Notes: generated from the sequence alone by a model not told the origin. DNA of 35,756 nt from Thermoproteota archaeon (GCA_016882195.1 VGLU01000011.1:1-35756), one strand, 5' to 3'; counted from the stretch's first letter, positions 1 through 8,083 are shown. Translations and numbers: made by a program.

Positions 1-6
1 TAAATG

Positions 7-112
7 TGGCGCCGCGGGAAGGACTCGAACCTTCGGCCATTCCCCGTCCAGGAGAGGTCTCCTGAACTACGGGTTAACAGCCCGTCGCTCTACCGAACTG
101 AGCTACCGCGGC
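7..112 (-). tRNA. tRNA-Asn (GUU) with a non-canonical intron
   Basis: On the minus strand a perfect 7-bp acceptor stem (106-112 with 11-17), D arm, anticodon stem ACGGG/CCCGT with loop CTGTTAA (anticodon GTT) and T arm GAAGG-TTCGAGT-CCTTC can be drawn. Discriminator G is at position 10 and an encoded CCA at 7-9. Between the anticodon stem and the T stem lie 34 nt instead of about 5. Removing 29 nt leaves the variable loop AGGCC, close to the AGGTC I recall for archaeal tRNA-Asn. The excess folds as CAGGAG-ACCT-CTCCTG and contains ACGGG, which could compete for the CCCGT strand of the anticodon stem. The anticodon loop itself is uninterrupted, so the intron lies in the variable region. The exact splice sites are inferred. 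Confidence 0.9.
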
Positions 113-201
113 TCTATAGATGAGCAACTGAAATTTAGTATTAAACTTTTGCGTCCAACAAATAAAATGAGCGTCCATCTCTGTTGACCAAATCCGCGCC
201 T

Positions 202-1281
202 TTAGCTCATATCGGCGATCATCTTCAGCTTCTTCGGCAGATACTTCTCAACTATGGCGGTTAGACCGTGTGCGCTGAAGCTCTCGAGCTCGGTCCTCCT
301 CTTGGTCTTCTTGAACTCCTGAAGCTCGCTCTGCCACTCAAAGTCCCTGTACCTCATGTCGGCCTCCAAGAGCCTTATCCTCTGCTCGTCGAGCTTTGTC
401 AGCGGGAACGACGGCAGGCTGAACCTCTTTATGTCCGTGGCCCAGAGCCCGACCCACCTAGCGGTCGATGTGGTCAACTCCCTGAGATGCGCCGCATTCG
501 CCGACCCTCTTATGATCACCATGGCTATGTGCATCCCCCACGGATCTGCGTCCGTAAGCAGGTAGACCGGCAGCCCAAGCTCCAGGCTCAGTCGTCTTAT
601 GAGCAGCCTAGCGAGCCTCGGCGCCTGCCCAGCGGTATCTATCAGCAGGGCGTTGAACTTATCGTAGACCCTCTCCTCTATGAACCTCCGAAACACCGCG
701 TTCTTCTCGATCACGAAGACCTTGTTGGCATTGCAGGAGAGGAAGTCCGCCTGCGCCACGGAGAGCCCCACCATGACCCCGTCGGGATTGGATCCGAGGT
801 TAGCCCTCCTCCCCTTGTGCGTCTCCGGCGTGGTGTACTCTATGGAAAGGTCGCCGAATATTGCCGACCTCTCCTTGGGGAAGATGTTGAATGCCTCCCG
901 GGGCTCCGTCATGAGCGCCTCAAGGTCGGTCACGGTGTCGTCGGACTCCATCTGCTCCCTGAACTTTATCCCGTAGTTCAGCGAGTGGTAGTAGAGGTCC
1001 CTAAGCGTGCTGCTCTTCCCCTCGCTCACGAGCCGCTTGGCGAAGGACGCCACCCAGAGGAGCTGGGTCAGCGACCTTATCTGCTTAATGTTGCTCGCAG
1101 ACCTGACCGCCTTCTGATCCCCGAGGATGAACTGGTTCAGCTCCTCGTCGAAGACTATATTGGAGGTGGTCCTGCCCGGGAGCTTAATCCTGGGGAACTC
1201 CCCCCTCTCAAGCTGCCCGTATATCTCCATACCAAGCTCATTCAGCTTGGAGACTACTTCTTTGTTCAACCTCTTTTGCAT
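202..1281 (-). CDS. top6A: DNA topoisomerase VI subunit A
   Basis: Catalytic, DNA-cleaving subunit of the type IIB topoisomerase, a relative of Spo11. It makes a transient double-strand break through a tyrosine while subunit B drives strand passage with ATP. The 359-residue protein has the winged-helix (5Y-CAP) motif STLRDLYYHS with a tyrosine pair at 97-98, the second presumably catalytic. The Toprim domain shows VFVIEKNAVF (Glu192) and the metal-binding TDADPWG (Asp244, Asp246). Length is normal. The ATG start overlaps the 3' end of top6B by 44 nt, so translation is probably coupled. It is the last gene of the minus-strand run rio1-pno1-top6B-top6A. Confidence 0.97.
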   Translation of the reverse strand: MQKRLNKEVVSKLNELGMEIYGQLERGEFPRIKLPGRTTSNIVFDEELNQFILGDQKAVRSASNIKQIRSLTQLLWVASFAKRLVSEGKSSTLRDLYYHSLNYGIKFREQMESDDTVTDLEALMTEPREAFNIFPKERSAIFGDLSIEYTTPETHKGRRANLGSNPDGVMVGLSVAQADFLSCNANKVFVIEKNAVFRRFIEERVYDKFNALLIDTAGQAPRLARLLIRRLSLELGLPVYLLTDADPWGMHIAMVIIRGSANAAHLRELTTSTARWVGLWATDIKRFSLPSFPLTKLDEQRIRLLEADMRYRDFEWQSELQEFKKTKRRTELESFSAHGLTAIVEKYLPKKLKMIADMS

Positions 1282-2782
1282 GGATTTGTAACCTCTTTAA
1301 GACCTTCTCAACATTCGGCTGGTTTTGGGCCCCGGCGAGTTCCGTCGCGAACCGAGATATCAGCGGGAGGTACTTCTCGAAGACGGTGAGCCTCCGCTGT
1401 ACGATGGACGCCTTCTCCTTCCTCGTTAGGTGCATCTTAACCTCCCTGGCACAGGTCTTGAGGGCCCACTCGATCTCGTACTCCACCTCTGGTCTGTCTG
1501 CTATGTACTCCTTGCCCACGGTCTTGTACGGCACCTTCGTTGCGCAGATGTGGATGAAGAAGGCGATTGGCATCGTGCTCAGGTCGAGCCTGTACCTCTG
1601 CCAGTTGATCTTCTTTATGACCTTCATGGCCACGTCGCTGTGTAGGTCGTAGAGTAGCGGTATCTTGTTGGCATACCTGAAGACCGACATCTCGTCCGGA
1701 GGGGTGATGGGTATCTCCCCGCCGTAGGCTATCGCCGCCTCGACTATGAAGGGGTAGCCGCTGTAGGCAGACGCCCCCCTCTGGGTGACTGCGACAAACT
1801 CTGGCCTGAACTCCCTCATAATGCCAGCCTTCAACAGCTCCATCCCAATGGGAGAGAGGCACTGCGCGTCTGGTGGCTGGAACTCGTCGTACTCCTTCAT
1901 CCTGCTCACCACCGTGAGGAGTTCCCTGGACTGAAGGGTCTTCGGGTTGGCCTGCGGATCGATCTTTATGCTCTTAAGGAAGTTTAGGGCTGTGGCTACG
2001 CCGACCCTGTGGAAGTTGTTTGCCATGAAGTCTAGCATGGTGCTGCTCCTGCTGGCGTTTATCATCCTCTGCACACCCTCCACGTCGATCCCGTGCGGGT
2101 GGGGCTGAACCTCCTCCGCCGGCTTCGGCATCACGTCTGTAACCCTGTCGAACCTGTAGAGCACCCCGTCCGGATCCACGAAGAGGATGTTGGCGTATGG
2201 CAGGAGGATGGACGTCTGCTTGAAGTACTCCACCACCTTCGGCTTTGCCCTGACGTAGTCCCCCTCGAAGCTGAACTGTACTGTTGTGCCCCTCCACCTG
2301 CCGGGGTTGGGCCCCACCTCCTTCCTCCTTATTACTGGTCTGTTCTCCTGAATGTTGATATTGAGCTCGTAGGAGTACTTCTCAAACCCTCCAGTGCTAG
2401 ATGTCACCCTCACGGTGCTGTGGGCGGTTATCTGCCCGTACAGAATCGCCATCTTGCCGCCGAGCCCGAAGATGCCTCTGCTCTGCCTCAACGTGTACTT
2501 CGATCCGAAGAGGATCTGGGCGAAGGCGTATGGGACCTGCTCATAGGGAACTCCGATGCCGTTATCCTCTACCTTCAGCTTATAGATGGAATTACCTTCG
2601 TCTATCAGCTTGACCCTCACCTCTGGCAGGATTGAGTACTGCTCACAGGCATCCAAGGCGTTCTCAACGAGCTCCCTCATTATCGTGTACGTGGCCCTGA
2701 CGGGATTGTCGAAGCCAGCTATCTCCTTGTTCTTATAGAAGAAGTCTGCCGCAGAGATGGCCTTGAACTTCTCGCCGGACAA
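1238..2782 (-). CDS. top6B: DNA topoisomerase VI subunit B
   Basis: ATPase subunit of topoisomerase VI (GHKL fold). It dimerises on ATP binding to capture the second DNA segment and pairs with the A subunit encoded just downstream. In 514 residues the GHKL motifs are in order: ELVENALDACE (N box, about 37-47), VEDNGIGVP (G1, 71-79) and GIFGLGGKMA (G2, 103-112). A transducer-type region with conserved lysines follows. The start is a TTG one base after the upstream TAA, preceded by the purine-rich GGGAGGGAGAG. Length is typical for the short archaeal form without an added C-terminal domain. Confidence 0.97.
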   Translation of the reverse strand: MSGEKFKAISAADFFYKNKEIAGFDNPVRATYTIMRELVENALDACEQYSILPEVRVKLIDEGNSIYKLKVEDNGIGVPYEQVPYAFAQILFGSKYTLRQSRGIFGLGGKMAILYGQITAHSTVRVTSSTGGFEKYSYELNINIQENRPVIRRKEVGPNPGRWRGTTVQFSFEGDYVRAKPKVVEYFKQTSILLPYANILFVDPDGVLYRFDRVTDVMPKPAEEVQPHPHGIDVEGVQRMINASRSSTMLDFMANNFHRVGVATALNFLKSIKIDPQANPKTLQSRELLTVVSRMKEYDEFQPPDAQCLSPIGMELLKAGIMREFRPEFVAVTQRGASAYSGYPFIVEAAIAYGGEIPITPPDEMSVFRYANKIPLLYDLHSDVAMKVIKKINWQRYRLDLSTMPIAFFIHICATKVPYKTVGKEYIADRPEVEYEIEWALKTCAREVKMHLTRKEKASIVQRRLTVFEKYLPLISRFATELAGAQNQPNVEKVLKRLQIHAKEVEQRSSLQAE

Positions 2783-2783
2783 C

Positions 2784-3380
2784 TTACGTCTCTCCCTCCC
2801 TTCTTGCGGTCTTCAGCTCTGGTCTCTCCTCCCAGAGCGACATCTTCCTCTTCTTCAGCTCCAGGTGCTCCCTGTTCAGGAATCTGTACACAGTCCCGTG
2901 CTGCGCCCCCTTCAGGAGCATCTCGATTGCCTCCTTTGCCACCCTCATCTCATCGTAGTCGCCGATCAGCGCCACGGTGTGGCCGTACACAGATATGGCG
3001 GTCCCGGCAAGGTTCTCTATGATCCTCCGAGTCTTTCCGTTCTCACCTATAATCCTGCCCTTCATCCTGACCAGCTGGTTCCTGGAGTCGCCCATGACCT
3101 GCTTCAGGTCTATCACCTCAAGCATCTGCCCGTCCGTGAAGAGCCTGAAGGCGCGCTGCGGGCTGAACCCCCTGCCTATGGCGTTGATGAGATCCCTCAC
3201 CCTCAGAATCCCGGACGGGTCAGAGGATCCCGCGGGGCACTCTATAACGATCTCCCCAGTCCTCCCGTCCACCGAGATGGAGGTTCCGGTCCCCCTCTCC
3301 AGCTCCGCCTTTGTGCTACCCCTGTTTCCTATCAGCACGCCCGCCCTCTCCACAGGTATCCTCAGATATATCCTGCTCAT
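2784..3380 (-). CDS. KH-domain rRNA-processing protein, Pno1/Dim2 family
   Basis: Archaeal Dim2/Pno1-like protein, which in the family binds near the 3' end of 16S rRNA and works with the Rio1 kinase in small-subunit maturation. It has two KH-type repeats: RIPVERAGVLIGNRGSTK near the N-terminus, with the GxxG loop as GNRG, and MKGRIIGENGKTRRIIE in the second half (GENG). An ATG at 3380 overlaps the rio1 stop as ATGA and gives the family-like start MSRIYLRIP. An earlier in-frame ATG at 3395 would add five residues and overlap rio1 by 19 nt. I prefer 3380. Adjacency to rio1 supports the role. Confidence 0.93.
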   Translation of the reverse strand: MSRIYLRIPVERAGVLIGNRGSTKAELERGTGTSISVDGRTGEIVIECPAGSSDPSGILRVRDLINAIGRGFSPQRAFRLFTDGQMLEVIDLKQVMGDSRNQLVRMKGRIIGENGKTRRIIENLAGTAISVYGHTVALIGDYDEMRVAKEAIEMLLKGAQHGTVYRFLNREHLELKKRKMSLWEERPELKTARREGET

Positions 3381-4162
3381 GGTCTCTTCAGCCATCTCAG
3401 CACCACCTCCTCCTTGGGGGCATCAATTCCAGCCCTCTCAAAGAACCTTATAATATTGCCTATGTCCCTCCTGAGGAACTCCTCCGCCATGGGGTGCTCC
3501 TTTGATACCGCCTGCCCGAAGTCTATCAGAAAGATCTTGTTGCCGTGCACCATCACATTATACTCGCTCAGATCCGCATGCACCAGACCCGCTTTTCTGT
3601 AGAGGCTGTCCAAGGCGCCCGCTATTTCGTTGTAAACCTCCGCCGTGATCTCCTCCCTCGGCAACTCCTTCAGAAGTGGGGACGGTACACCATCCAACCC
3701 GATAAACTCCATCACAACTATATTCTCGTAAGCGTAAATAGGTCGCGGAACTGGGACCCCGGCGTTGCGCGCCTCTGTCAGGTTCCGGAACTCCTTCTGG
3801 GCCCAGGTGTAGACTATCCTCCTATAATCGTGCCCCACCTTGAACCTCGGATCTCCGTGAATGTACTGAAGCATGCTCTTCTTGAACTCCATTGATGAGG
3901 TGAGAAATATCTTCACGGCGAGGTCCTCCTCGTTGGTTCCTTTTGCCCAGTATATCCGGGACTCCTTTCCGGCCTTGACCACGCCGCGCATCCCGCCGAT
4001 GATCCCTCTGTTTATCATCTGGTAGAGGGCCATCACGGTCTTCCTGTCGAAGACCTCCTCCACTGTCTCGAGGACCTCGTCACCCTTCCTCCTCTTGATC
4101 CTCCTCCAATCTACCTTCCTCATTTCCTCCCTTCTTGCAACCTCCTCGAAATCCCTGCTCAA
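3377..4162 (-). CDS. rio1: RIO1-type serine/threonine protein kinase
   Basis: Atypical RIO-family kinase involved in late 30S maturation. The 261-residue protein carries the nucleotide-binding lysine in LAVKIF (Lys84), the catalytic loop LVHADLSEYNVMVH (Asp197) and the metal-binding IFLIDFGQA (Asp214). The RIO-specific N-terminal region precedes the kinase core. The start appears to be a TTG at 4162; a downstream in-frame ATG (residue 14) is possible but sits directly against a GGGAGGA. First gene of a four-gene operon, with an AT-rich promoter-like stretch in 4163-4243. Confidence 0.95.
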   Translation of the reverse strand: MSRDFEEVARREEMRKVDWRRIKRRKGDEVLETVEEVFDRKTVMALYQMINRGIIGGMRGVVKAGKESRIYWAKGTNEEDLAVKIFLTSSMEFKKSMLQYIHGDPRFKVGHDYRRIVYTWAQKEFRNLTEARNAGVPVPRPIYAYENIVVMEFIGLDGVPSPLLKELPREEITAEVYNEIAGALDSLYRKAGLVHADLSEYNVMVHGNKIFLIDFGQAVSKEHPMAEEFLRRDIGNIIRFFERAGIDAPKEEVVLRWLKRP

Positions 4163-4243
4163 TGAAATCGCCTAGAATCCACTGCAAAATTATGAATCTG
4201 CATCACGCTAAAAATCTTTCTTATCGTGCATCTTACTTCAGGT

Positions 4244-4546
4244 TCAGGCAAGCACACCTAGTAATCCCTTAGCTTTCAGGGTTTTTACCTCTCCTCTATC
4301 ATAACGCCAGATCACGTCTGCCTTCTGGTCTGATTGGAAGTCCCAAGGCGTTACTATCACGATGTCCCCCTCCCTCAGCCAGACCTTCTTTATCATCCTT
4401 CCGGGTATCCGGGCGATCCTCGTCTTGCCGTCCGAGCACCTGACCTTCACCCTGTTAAAGCCCAAAAGCTGGGCTACGACACCCAATAACTCCCCCTCCA
4501 TGGGGGTCTTGAGTTCTCGGGACGATCCCTCAACACGACGCCGCAT
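4244..4546 (-). CDS. eif1A: Translation initiation factor aIF1A
   Basis: Archaeal counterpart of eIF1A, which binds the A site of the small ribosomal subunit during initiation. The 100-residue sequence is an S1-like OB fold: GVVAQLLGFNRVKVRCSDG, the core arginine-rich strand RIARIPGRMIKKVW, and GDIVIVTPWDFQ, followed by a short basic tail. The purine-rich GAGAGGGTG lies a few bases upstream of the ATG. It is convergent with nothing and separated from rio1 by about 80 nt, so it may have its own promoter within 4547-4655. Confidence 0.95.
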   Translation of the reverse strand: MRRRVEGSSRELKTPMEGELLGVVAQLLGFNRVKVRCSDGKTRIARIPGRMIKKVWLREGDIVIVTPWDFQSDQKADVIWRYDRGEVKTLKAKGLLGVLA

Positions 4547-4618
4547 CGAAGCACCCTCTCTTTAAACCATAGAAAGAATGAAGATGATATTAAGCTTTTG
4601 TTCATGATTCGGCAATGC

Positions 4619-4630
4619 ATAATACTTAAG
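4619..4630 (+). promoter_or_regulatory. TATA-like box of tRNA-Arg
   Basis: ATAATACTTAAG lies about 26-37 bp upstream of the first base of tRNA-Arg, a suitable archaeal box A position. Position and composition are seen; function is inferred. Confidence 0.5.
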
Positions 4631-4655
4631 TCCACCCAACATAACGGATTGATCA

Positions 4656-4733
4656 GGGCCCGTGGCCTAGCTGGATCATGGCGGTGGCCTTCGGAGCCAC
4701 AGGACCTGGGTTCAAATCCCAGCGGGCCCGCCA
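4656..4733 (+). tRNA. tRNA-Arg (UCG)
   Basis: Uninterrupted cloverleaf: acceptor GGGCCCG/CGGGCCC, anticodon stem GTGGC/GCCAC with loop CTTCGGA (anticodon TCG), T arm CTGGG-TTCAAAT-CCCAG, discriminator G at 4730 and an encoded CCA at 4731-4733. It lies between the divergent aIF1A and glycosyltransferase genes. Confidence 0.96.
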
Positions 4734-4804
4734 CATTTTAATCCCACCGCTCCGGCAACAAAAGCAAAAATAGACGTGTCAACACACGTTCTATCACGTG
4801 AGAG

Positions 4805-5509
4805 ATGTTGGCAGAGATCTCGGTGATAATCCCCGCGTACAACGAGGAGAACGGTATCGAACGCACCCTTCAGTCCATATCTGACCAGACAATGCCGAGG
4901 TCCGGCTACGAGATCATAATAGTTGACGGTGGCAGTAAGGACAGGACGCGGGATATAGCCTCCAAATATGCCGACAAAGTCCTCATGCAGAAGAGCAAGG
5001 CCGTCGGGGGCGCGAGGAACGACGGCGCTGAAATTGCAAATGGACGTATCATCGTACATACCGACGCAGACGTTGTAGTCCCTCGGGACTGGCTCAAAAA
5101 CATCAAGTCGCTCTTCGGGGACGGTGTAGTTGCCGTCTGCGGTCCAGATTCACCGATAGAGGAATCGGCGAAGTACCGCATCCTCTACTTCCTGATAAAC
5201 CTCTCGAACTCTGTGGCATACCGCTTCGGGGTTGTCTGGACCCGCGGGACCAACACAGCAGTACTGAAGGAAGCCTTCCTTAAGGCGGGTGGGTACACCG
5301 ACTACCCGCTCTGTGACGACGGCGAGCTGGGGCTCCGGCTGAAGAGGGTGGGCAAGATCGTTTACAGCAACAAGATCAAGGTAAAGATGTCCGCCAGGCG
5401 ATTTGCGAAGCACGGCACCCTCTCAGTTCTTAAAAACTGGATTAAGGGGGACATAATGCTGCTGATGGGTAGGAGGACCGAGGGGGAGTACCATAAGGAG
5501 CGCTACTAA
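4805..5509 (+). CDS. Glycosyltransferase family 2
   Basis: Inverting GT-A glycosyltransferase that probably transfers sugar from a nucleotide donor to a lipid or protein glycan; the acceptor cannot be told. The 234-residue protein opens with AEISVIIPAYNEENGIERTL and has IIIVDGGSKDRTRD (nucleotide contact). The metal-binding DXD-like motif is HTDADVVVPRDWL, and DDGELGLRLKRVGKI acts as the later acidic motif. There is no clear C-terminal membrane anchor. It is followed by an NAD-dependent epimerase and a broken Nudix gene, a small sugar-metabolism cluster. Confidence 0.88.
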   Translation: MLAEISVIIPAYNEENGIERTLQSISDQTMPRSGYEIIIVDGGSKDRTRDIASKYADKVLMQKSKAVGGARNDGAEIANGRIIVHTDADVVVPRDWLKNIKSLFGDGVVAVCGPDSPIEESAKYRILYFLINLSNSVAYRFGVVWTRGTNTAVLKEAFLKAGGYTDYPLCDDGELGLRLKRVGKIVYSNKIKVKMSARRFAKHGTLSVLKNWIKGDIMLLMGRRTEGEYHKERY

Positions 5510-5603
5510 CTGTATAGCTAACCATTATGATGGCCGCTGATGTCGTTTATCATACTGCAACGAAACAATAAGACTATTATCACCCCAAATTAGAGTGAAG
5601 GGT

Positions 5604-6521
5604 ATGCGCATTCTTGTTACCGGCGGTGCGGGCTTCATAGGCAGTCACCTCGCCGAGGCGCTCGTAGGACGCGGGCACGACGTAGTGGTTCTGGACGACC
5701 TGAGCACGGGAAAGAAGGAGAACCTCGCCGAGGCGCTTCGCCAGATAGAGTTCGTGGAGGGCGACATACGAGAAGACGGTGTGGTCAAGAAGGCATTAAG
5801 GGACATCGAGGCGGTCGCGCACCTGGCCGCCCTGATAAGCGTAAACGAATCGATGAAGAAGCCCCTCCTCTATCACGATGTCAACTCCATGGGAACGCTG
5901 AGGCTCCTCCAGCACTCGCTGAAGAGCGGCGTGAAGAGGTTCGTCCTGACCTCGTCGTGCGCTGTCTACGGCGACCCGGCAAAGGTGCCGACAAGCGAGA
6001 CGGATCCAGTCGGTCCCCTCTCGGTGTACGCCGCTAGCAAACTCTCAGCGGAGGAGTACTGCAGGACCTACGACGGCACAGGCGGCATGAGTGTTGCCGT
6101 ACTCCGCCTCTTCAACGTCTACGGGCCGAGGCAGACCTTCAGCCAGTACTCGGGCGTCATCATGCAGTTCGCCGAGAGGGTACGGAACGGCAAGCCACCC
6201 GTGATTTACGGCGACGGGAGACAGACCCGCGACTTCATATTCGTCAGAGACGTTGGGCGCTTCATAACCGCTGCCATCGAGACGGAGGCGAGCGGGACCT
6301 TCAACGTCGGAACAGGGAGATCAGTTACCATAAGACGGCTGGCGGCGGTCGTCCTGAACGTGATGGGCAGGGAAGACCTTAAACCCATATTTGCGCCTCC
6401 AAGGCCGGGCGACATTATGTACAGCGAGGCGGATATGTCACGAGCGGTTAAGGAACTTGGCATTAAGCCCGAGGTAGCCCTCAAGGAGGGCCTTAGAGAA
6501 ACGATCCCCCCTATCAGGTGA
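5604..6521 (+). CDS. NAD-dependent sugar-nucleotide epimerase/dehydratase
   Basis: Extended short-chain dehydrogenase of the UDP-glucose 4-epimerase type, probably making a nucleotide sugar for surface glycans. The N-terminal Rossmann motif is VTGGAGFIGSHLAEAL, with DDLSTGK after strand 2. The catalytic triad is represented by LTSSCAVYG (Ser) and YAASKLSAEEY (Tyr-x-x-x-Lys). LFNVYGPRQ and the C-terminal FNVGTGRSVTI are family signatures. An upstream in-frame GTG at 5595 would add three residues; ATG 5604 with AGTGAAGGG just before it looks better. The precise substrate is not determinable. Confidence 0.9.
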   Translation: MRILVTGGAGFIGSHLAEALVGRGHDVVVLDDLSTGKKENLAEALRQIEFVEGDIREDGVVKKALRDIEAVAHLAALISVNESMKKPLLYHDVNSMGTLRLLQHSLKSGVKRFVLTSSCAVYGDPAKVPTSETDPVGPLSVYAASKLSAEEYCRTYDGTGGMSVAVLRLFNVYGPRQTFSQYSGVIMQFAERVRNGKPPVIYGDGRQTRDFIFVRDVGRFITAAIETEASGTFNVGTGRSVTIRRLAAVVLNVMGREDLKPIFAPPRPGDIMYSEADMSRAVKELGIKPEVALKEGLRETIPPIR

Positions 6522-6544
6522 GCCATTGGCAGGAGGTGTGCACA

Positions 6545-6987
6545 ATGATATCCTCAAAACTCTATGAAAAGATAGTCGCGTCAATGCCCATCGCCAGCGT
6601 CGAGGCCATAGTGAAAGGGGACAGCCTCCTCATGATGAGAAGAAAAACAGCCCCGCCAAGGGGGGAGGGTGGTAGGGGCGGTGGTGGTGGTGGTGGTGGT
6701 GGCTCCCTGGCGGGACGGTTAGAAGAGGCGAAACCTTCGAGGGAACATTACTCCGCGAGGTAAATGAGGAGACGGGACTGGATGTGGACGTGGTGCGGTT
6801 CGTTGGCGTCTACAACAGGATATTTCCCGAGAGGCACGACATAACAATTGTCTACCTATGCCAGTGTAAAGATCAAAACGCTGAGGTAGCCACGGACAGT
6901 GAGCACTCTGAATACCGCTTCTTCAGGGAACTGCCGAGACTCCCCACGTACCTGCTCGAGAAGATCCGAGACTCTGGCTGGAAGTAA
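6545..6987 (+). pseudogene. Nudix hydrolase disrupted by a GGT repeat
   Basis: The first part reads ASVEAIVKGDSLLMMRRK, then TAPPRGE, in one frame. The rest is in another frame, beginning LPGG and continuing through the Nudix box GETFEGTLLREVNEETGL and VVRFVGVYNRIFPERHD. In homologues (GDP-mannose hydrolase-like Nudix proteins) PPRGE is followed directly by WWLPGG. Here 35 nt separate GAG (6665-6667) from the CTC of LPGG, where 6 are expected, so 29 nt of GGT-rich sequence have been gained and the frame is lost. A good Shine-Dalgarno AGGAGGTG precedes ATG 6545. Either a pseudogene, a phase-variable gene or an assembly error. Confidence 0.8.
6680..6702 (+). repeat. (GGT)7 microsatellite inside the Nudix gene
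   Basis: Seven GGT units run from 6680 to 6700 and end in GG, preceded by the imperfect GGTGGTAGGGGC. In the downstream reading frame the tract reads as TGG (Trp) codons, consistent with expansion from the two Trp codons of the family WWLPGG motif. Confidence 0.85.
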
Positions 6988-7073
6988 AGTAACCATCTAA
7001 TGATAGTCGTTTGACCTCGCGCAATTTTGCTACTAGATCTTGGACCAAGCCCCTCCACTGACTTTGTCGTATG

Positions 7074-7463
7074 TCATATCATCTCGACACTTGGCAGGTT
7101 CTTGAAATGTTCATCACCTGTCACCAGTACCTTCTGTTTAGATCGCGACGAAGCATAAACAATTGCATCGACCGTGTGAAGGGCATCTCTCTGCTTTACA
7201 GCTGCGGCATCTAGGGCCATACTCGCGCTGGTCTCGATTATATAACTCCTGTCGAGGATGAACTCGATCCTCTCCTTAGATTCCTTTCCCTCCCTCAGAT
7301 ACTTGAAGGCGATCTCAGTCAGACAGATCGAGGGAGTGTAGATCGGCGTCCGTCCGTCCACGTACTCCTTGACCCTCTTTGCCCTTCCTCCCCCTTTGAA
7401 ATACTCGATCCATGCGAAGGAATCAAAGACCTTTGCGCTACTGCTCATGCGGCTCATCCTCAT
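7074..7463 (-). CDS. vapC: VapC-type PIN-domain toxin
   Basis: PIN-domain ribonuclease of a type II toxin-antitoxin pair. The 129-residue protein shows the acidic active-site pattern: Asp in KVFDSFAWIEYF, Glu in CLTEIAFKYL, Asp in LHTVDAIVYASS and Asp in LVTGDEHFKNL. Its start overlaps the 3' end of the antitoxin gene by 26 nt; an internal start at MSSSAKVFDS is possible. The targeted RNA is unknown. The second PIN protein in this window (11986) shares the overall plan but is not a close copy. Confidence 0.88.
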   Translation of the reverse strand: MRMSRMSSSAKVFDSFAWIEYFKGGGRAKRVKEYVDGRTPIYTPSICLTEIAFKYLREGKESKERIEFILDRSYIIETSASMALDAAAVKQRDALHTVDAIVYASSRSKQKVLVTGDEHFKNLPSVEMI

Positions 7464-7647
7464 CCCTCAGGCCCTCCGTGGTAAGCCAGGGATCCACCCC
7501 AAACATGCTCCGCTTGGGCTTGAAGAGTTCCTTCTCCAGGATCTCATTTACCGCCGAGGACAACCGGCGCCGCCCCGCCTTCTTTATGAGGCGCTCGTAT
7601 ACCTCCTCCTTCAATAACAGTGTCGTCTTTACCGGCAATACGGTCAC
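7438..7647 (-). CDS. vapB: VapB-type antitoxin
   Basis: 69-residue partner of the PIN toxin. The N-terminal part (TTLLLKEEVYERLIKKAG, then LSSAVNEILEKEL) looks like a ribbon-helix-helix DNA-binding domain, expected to dimerise and repress its own promoter. The C-terminal tail contains SMFGVDPWLTTEGL, a likely toxin-binding segment; the same MFGVD occurs in the antitoxin at 11786. The gene precedes and overlaps vapC. AT-rich promoter-like sequence (TATATGTACA on the plus strand) lies just upstream. Confidence 0.75.
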   Translation of the reverse strand: MTVLPVKTTLLLKEEVYERLIKKAGRRRLSSAVNEILEKELFKPKRSMFGVDPWLTTEGLRDEDEPHEQ

Positions 7648-7779
7648 CGTATATGTACACCGTAGACCATCTAATAACGTTTTCTAGCCTCCCATAACAA
7701 AAGGAGGACATAAAAATACGCGCAATGAACCGTTGCTGGCTGGATGTGCGCATCTCAACTTTATTGCCAGCAGGGCGTC

Positions 7780-7893
7780 TCATTTCTCGAGCTTTATTGG
7801 ATCTACCCTTTCAGCCCAATCCGCGCTATCAAAGTCGGGGTCGGCCGGGAGGATGCGCTTGACCCTCATCTCCTCGTGCAGAAGGACGGGCGT
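7780..7893 (-). pseudogene. Possible PIN-domain C-terminal remnant
   Basis: The minus strand reads LLHEEMRVKRILPADPDFD followed by SADWAERVDPIKLEK and a stop. This resembles the last third of PIN-domain proteins, where an Asp-containing strand is followed by a W-x-R-x-D tail. There is a stop immediately upstream in frame and no start, so only a fragment remains. Recognition is by pattern only. Confidence 0.4.
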
Positions 7894-8056
7894 TCACCGA
7901 CTCCCTCCATCACCAGCAGAACCTCTGGTGCCGAGCCGGGCGCGTTCCAACCTCCCCAGCCCGAAGTCCAGGGCTTCCCGCCGAAATAGTTAAGGAAGTT
8001 GTACCAGCTCGGCTCCTTCAGGGAAAGTGACGGACTTTTATTTGGTGCAACATGAT
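7866..8056 (-). pseudogene. Unrecognised coding remnant
   Basis: An open frame on the minus strand, running out of the tRNA-derived repeat, reads SWYNFLNYFGGKPWTSGWGG and then WNAPGSAPEVLLVMEG. The strongly biased, aromatic-rich composition looks like real protein, but I do not recognise the family. There is no proper start: the frame begins inside the tRNA fragment. It overlaps the PIN-like remnant. The rest of 7650-8083 shows nothing else I can support. Confidence 0.3.
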
Positions 8057-8083
8057 CTGGGGGCTTTATAGGAAGTCCGAGAG

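Noticed and set aside
268-1389. 373-codon open frame antisense to top6A/top6B
   Set aside because: It is the mirror of strongly conserved genes on the other strand and has no recognisable domain; long antisense frames are common in this GC-rich DNA.
6518-6763. Glycine-rich small protein encoded across the GGT tract
   Set aside because: The glycine run is an out-of-frame reading of a microsatellite inside a Nudix gene; the true frame resumes at LPGG with an intact Nudix box.
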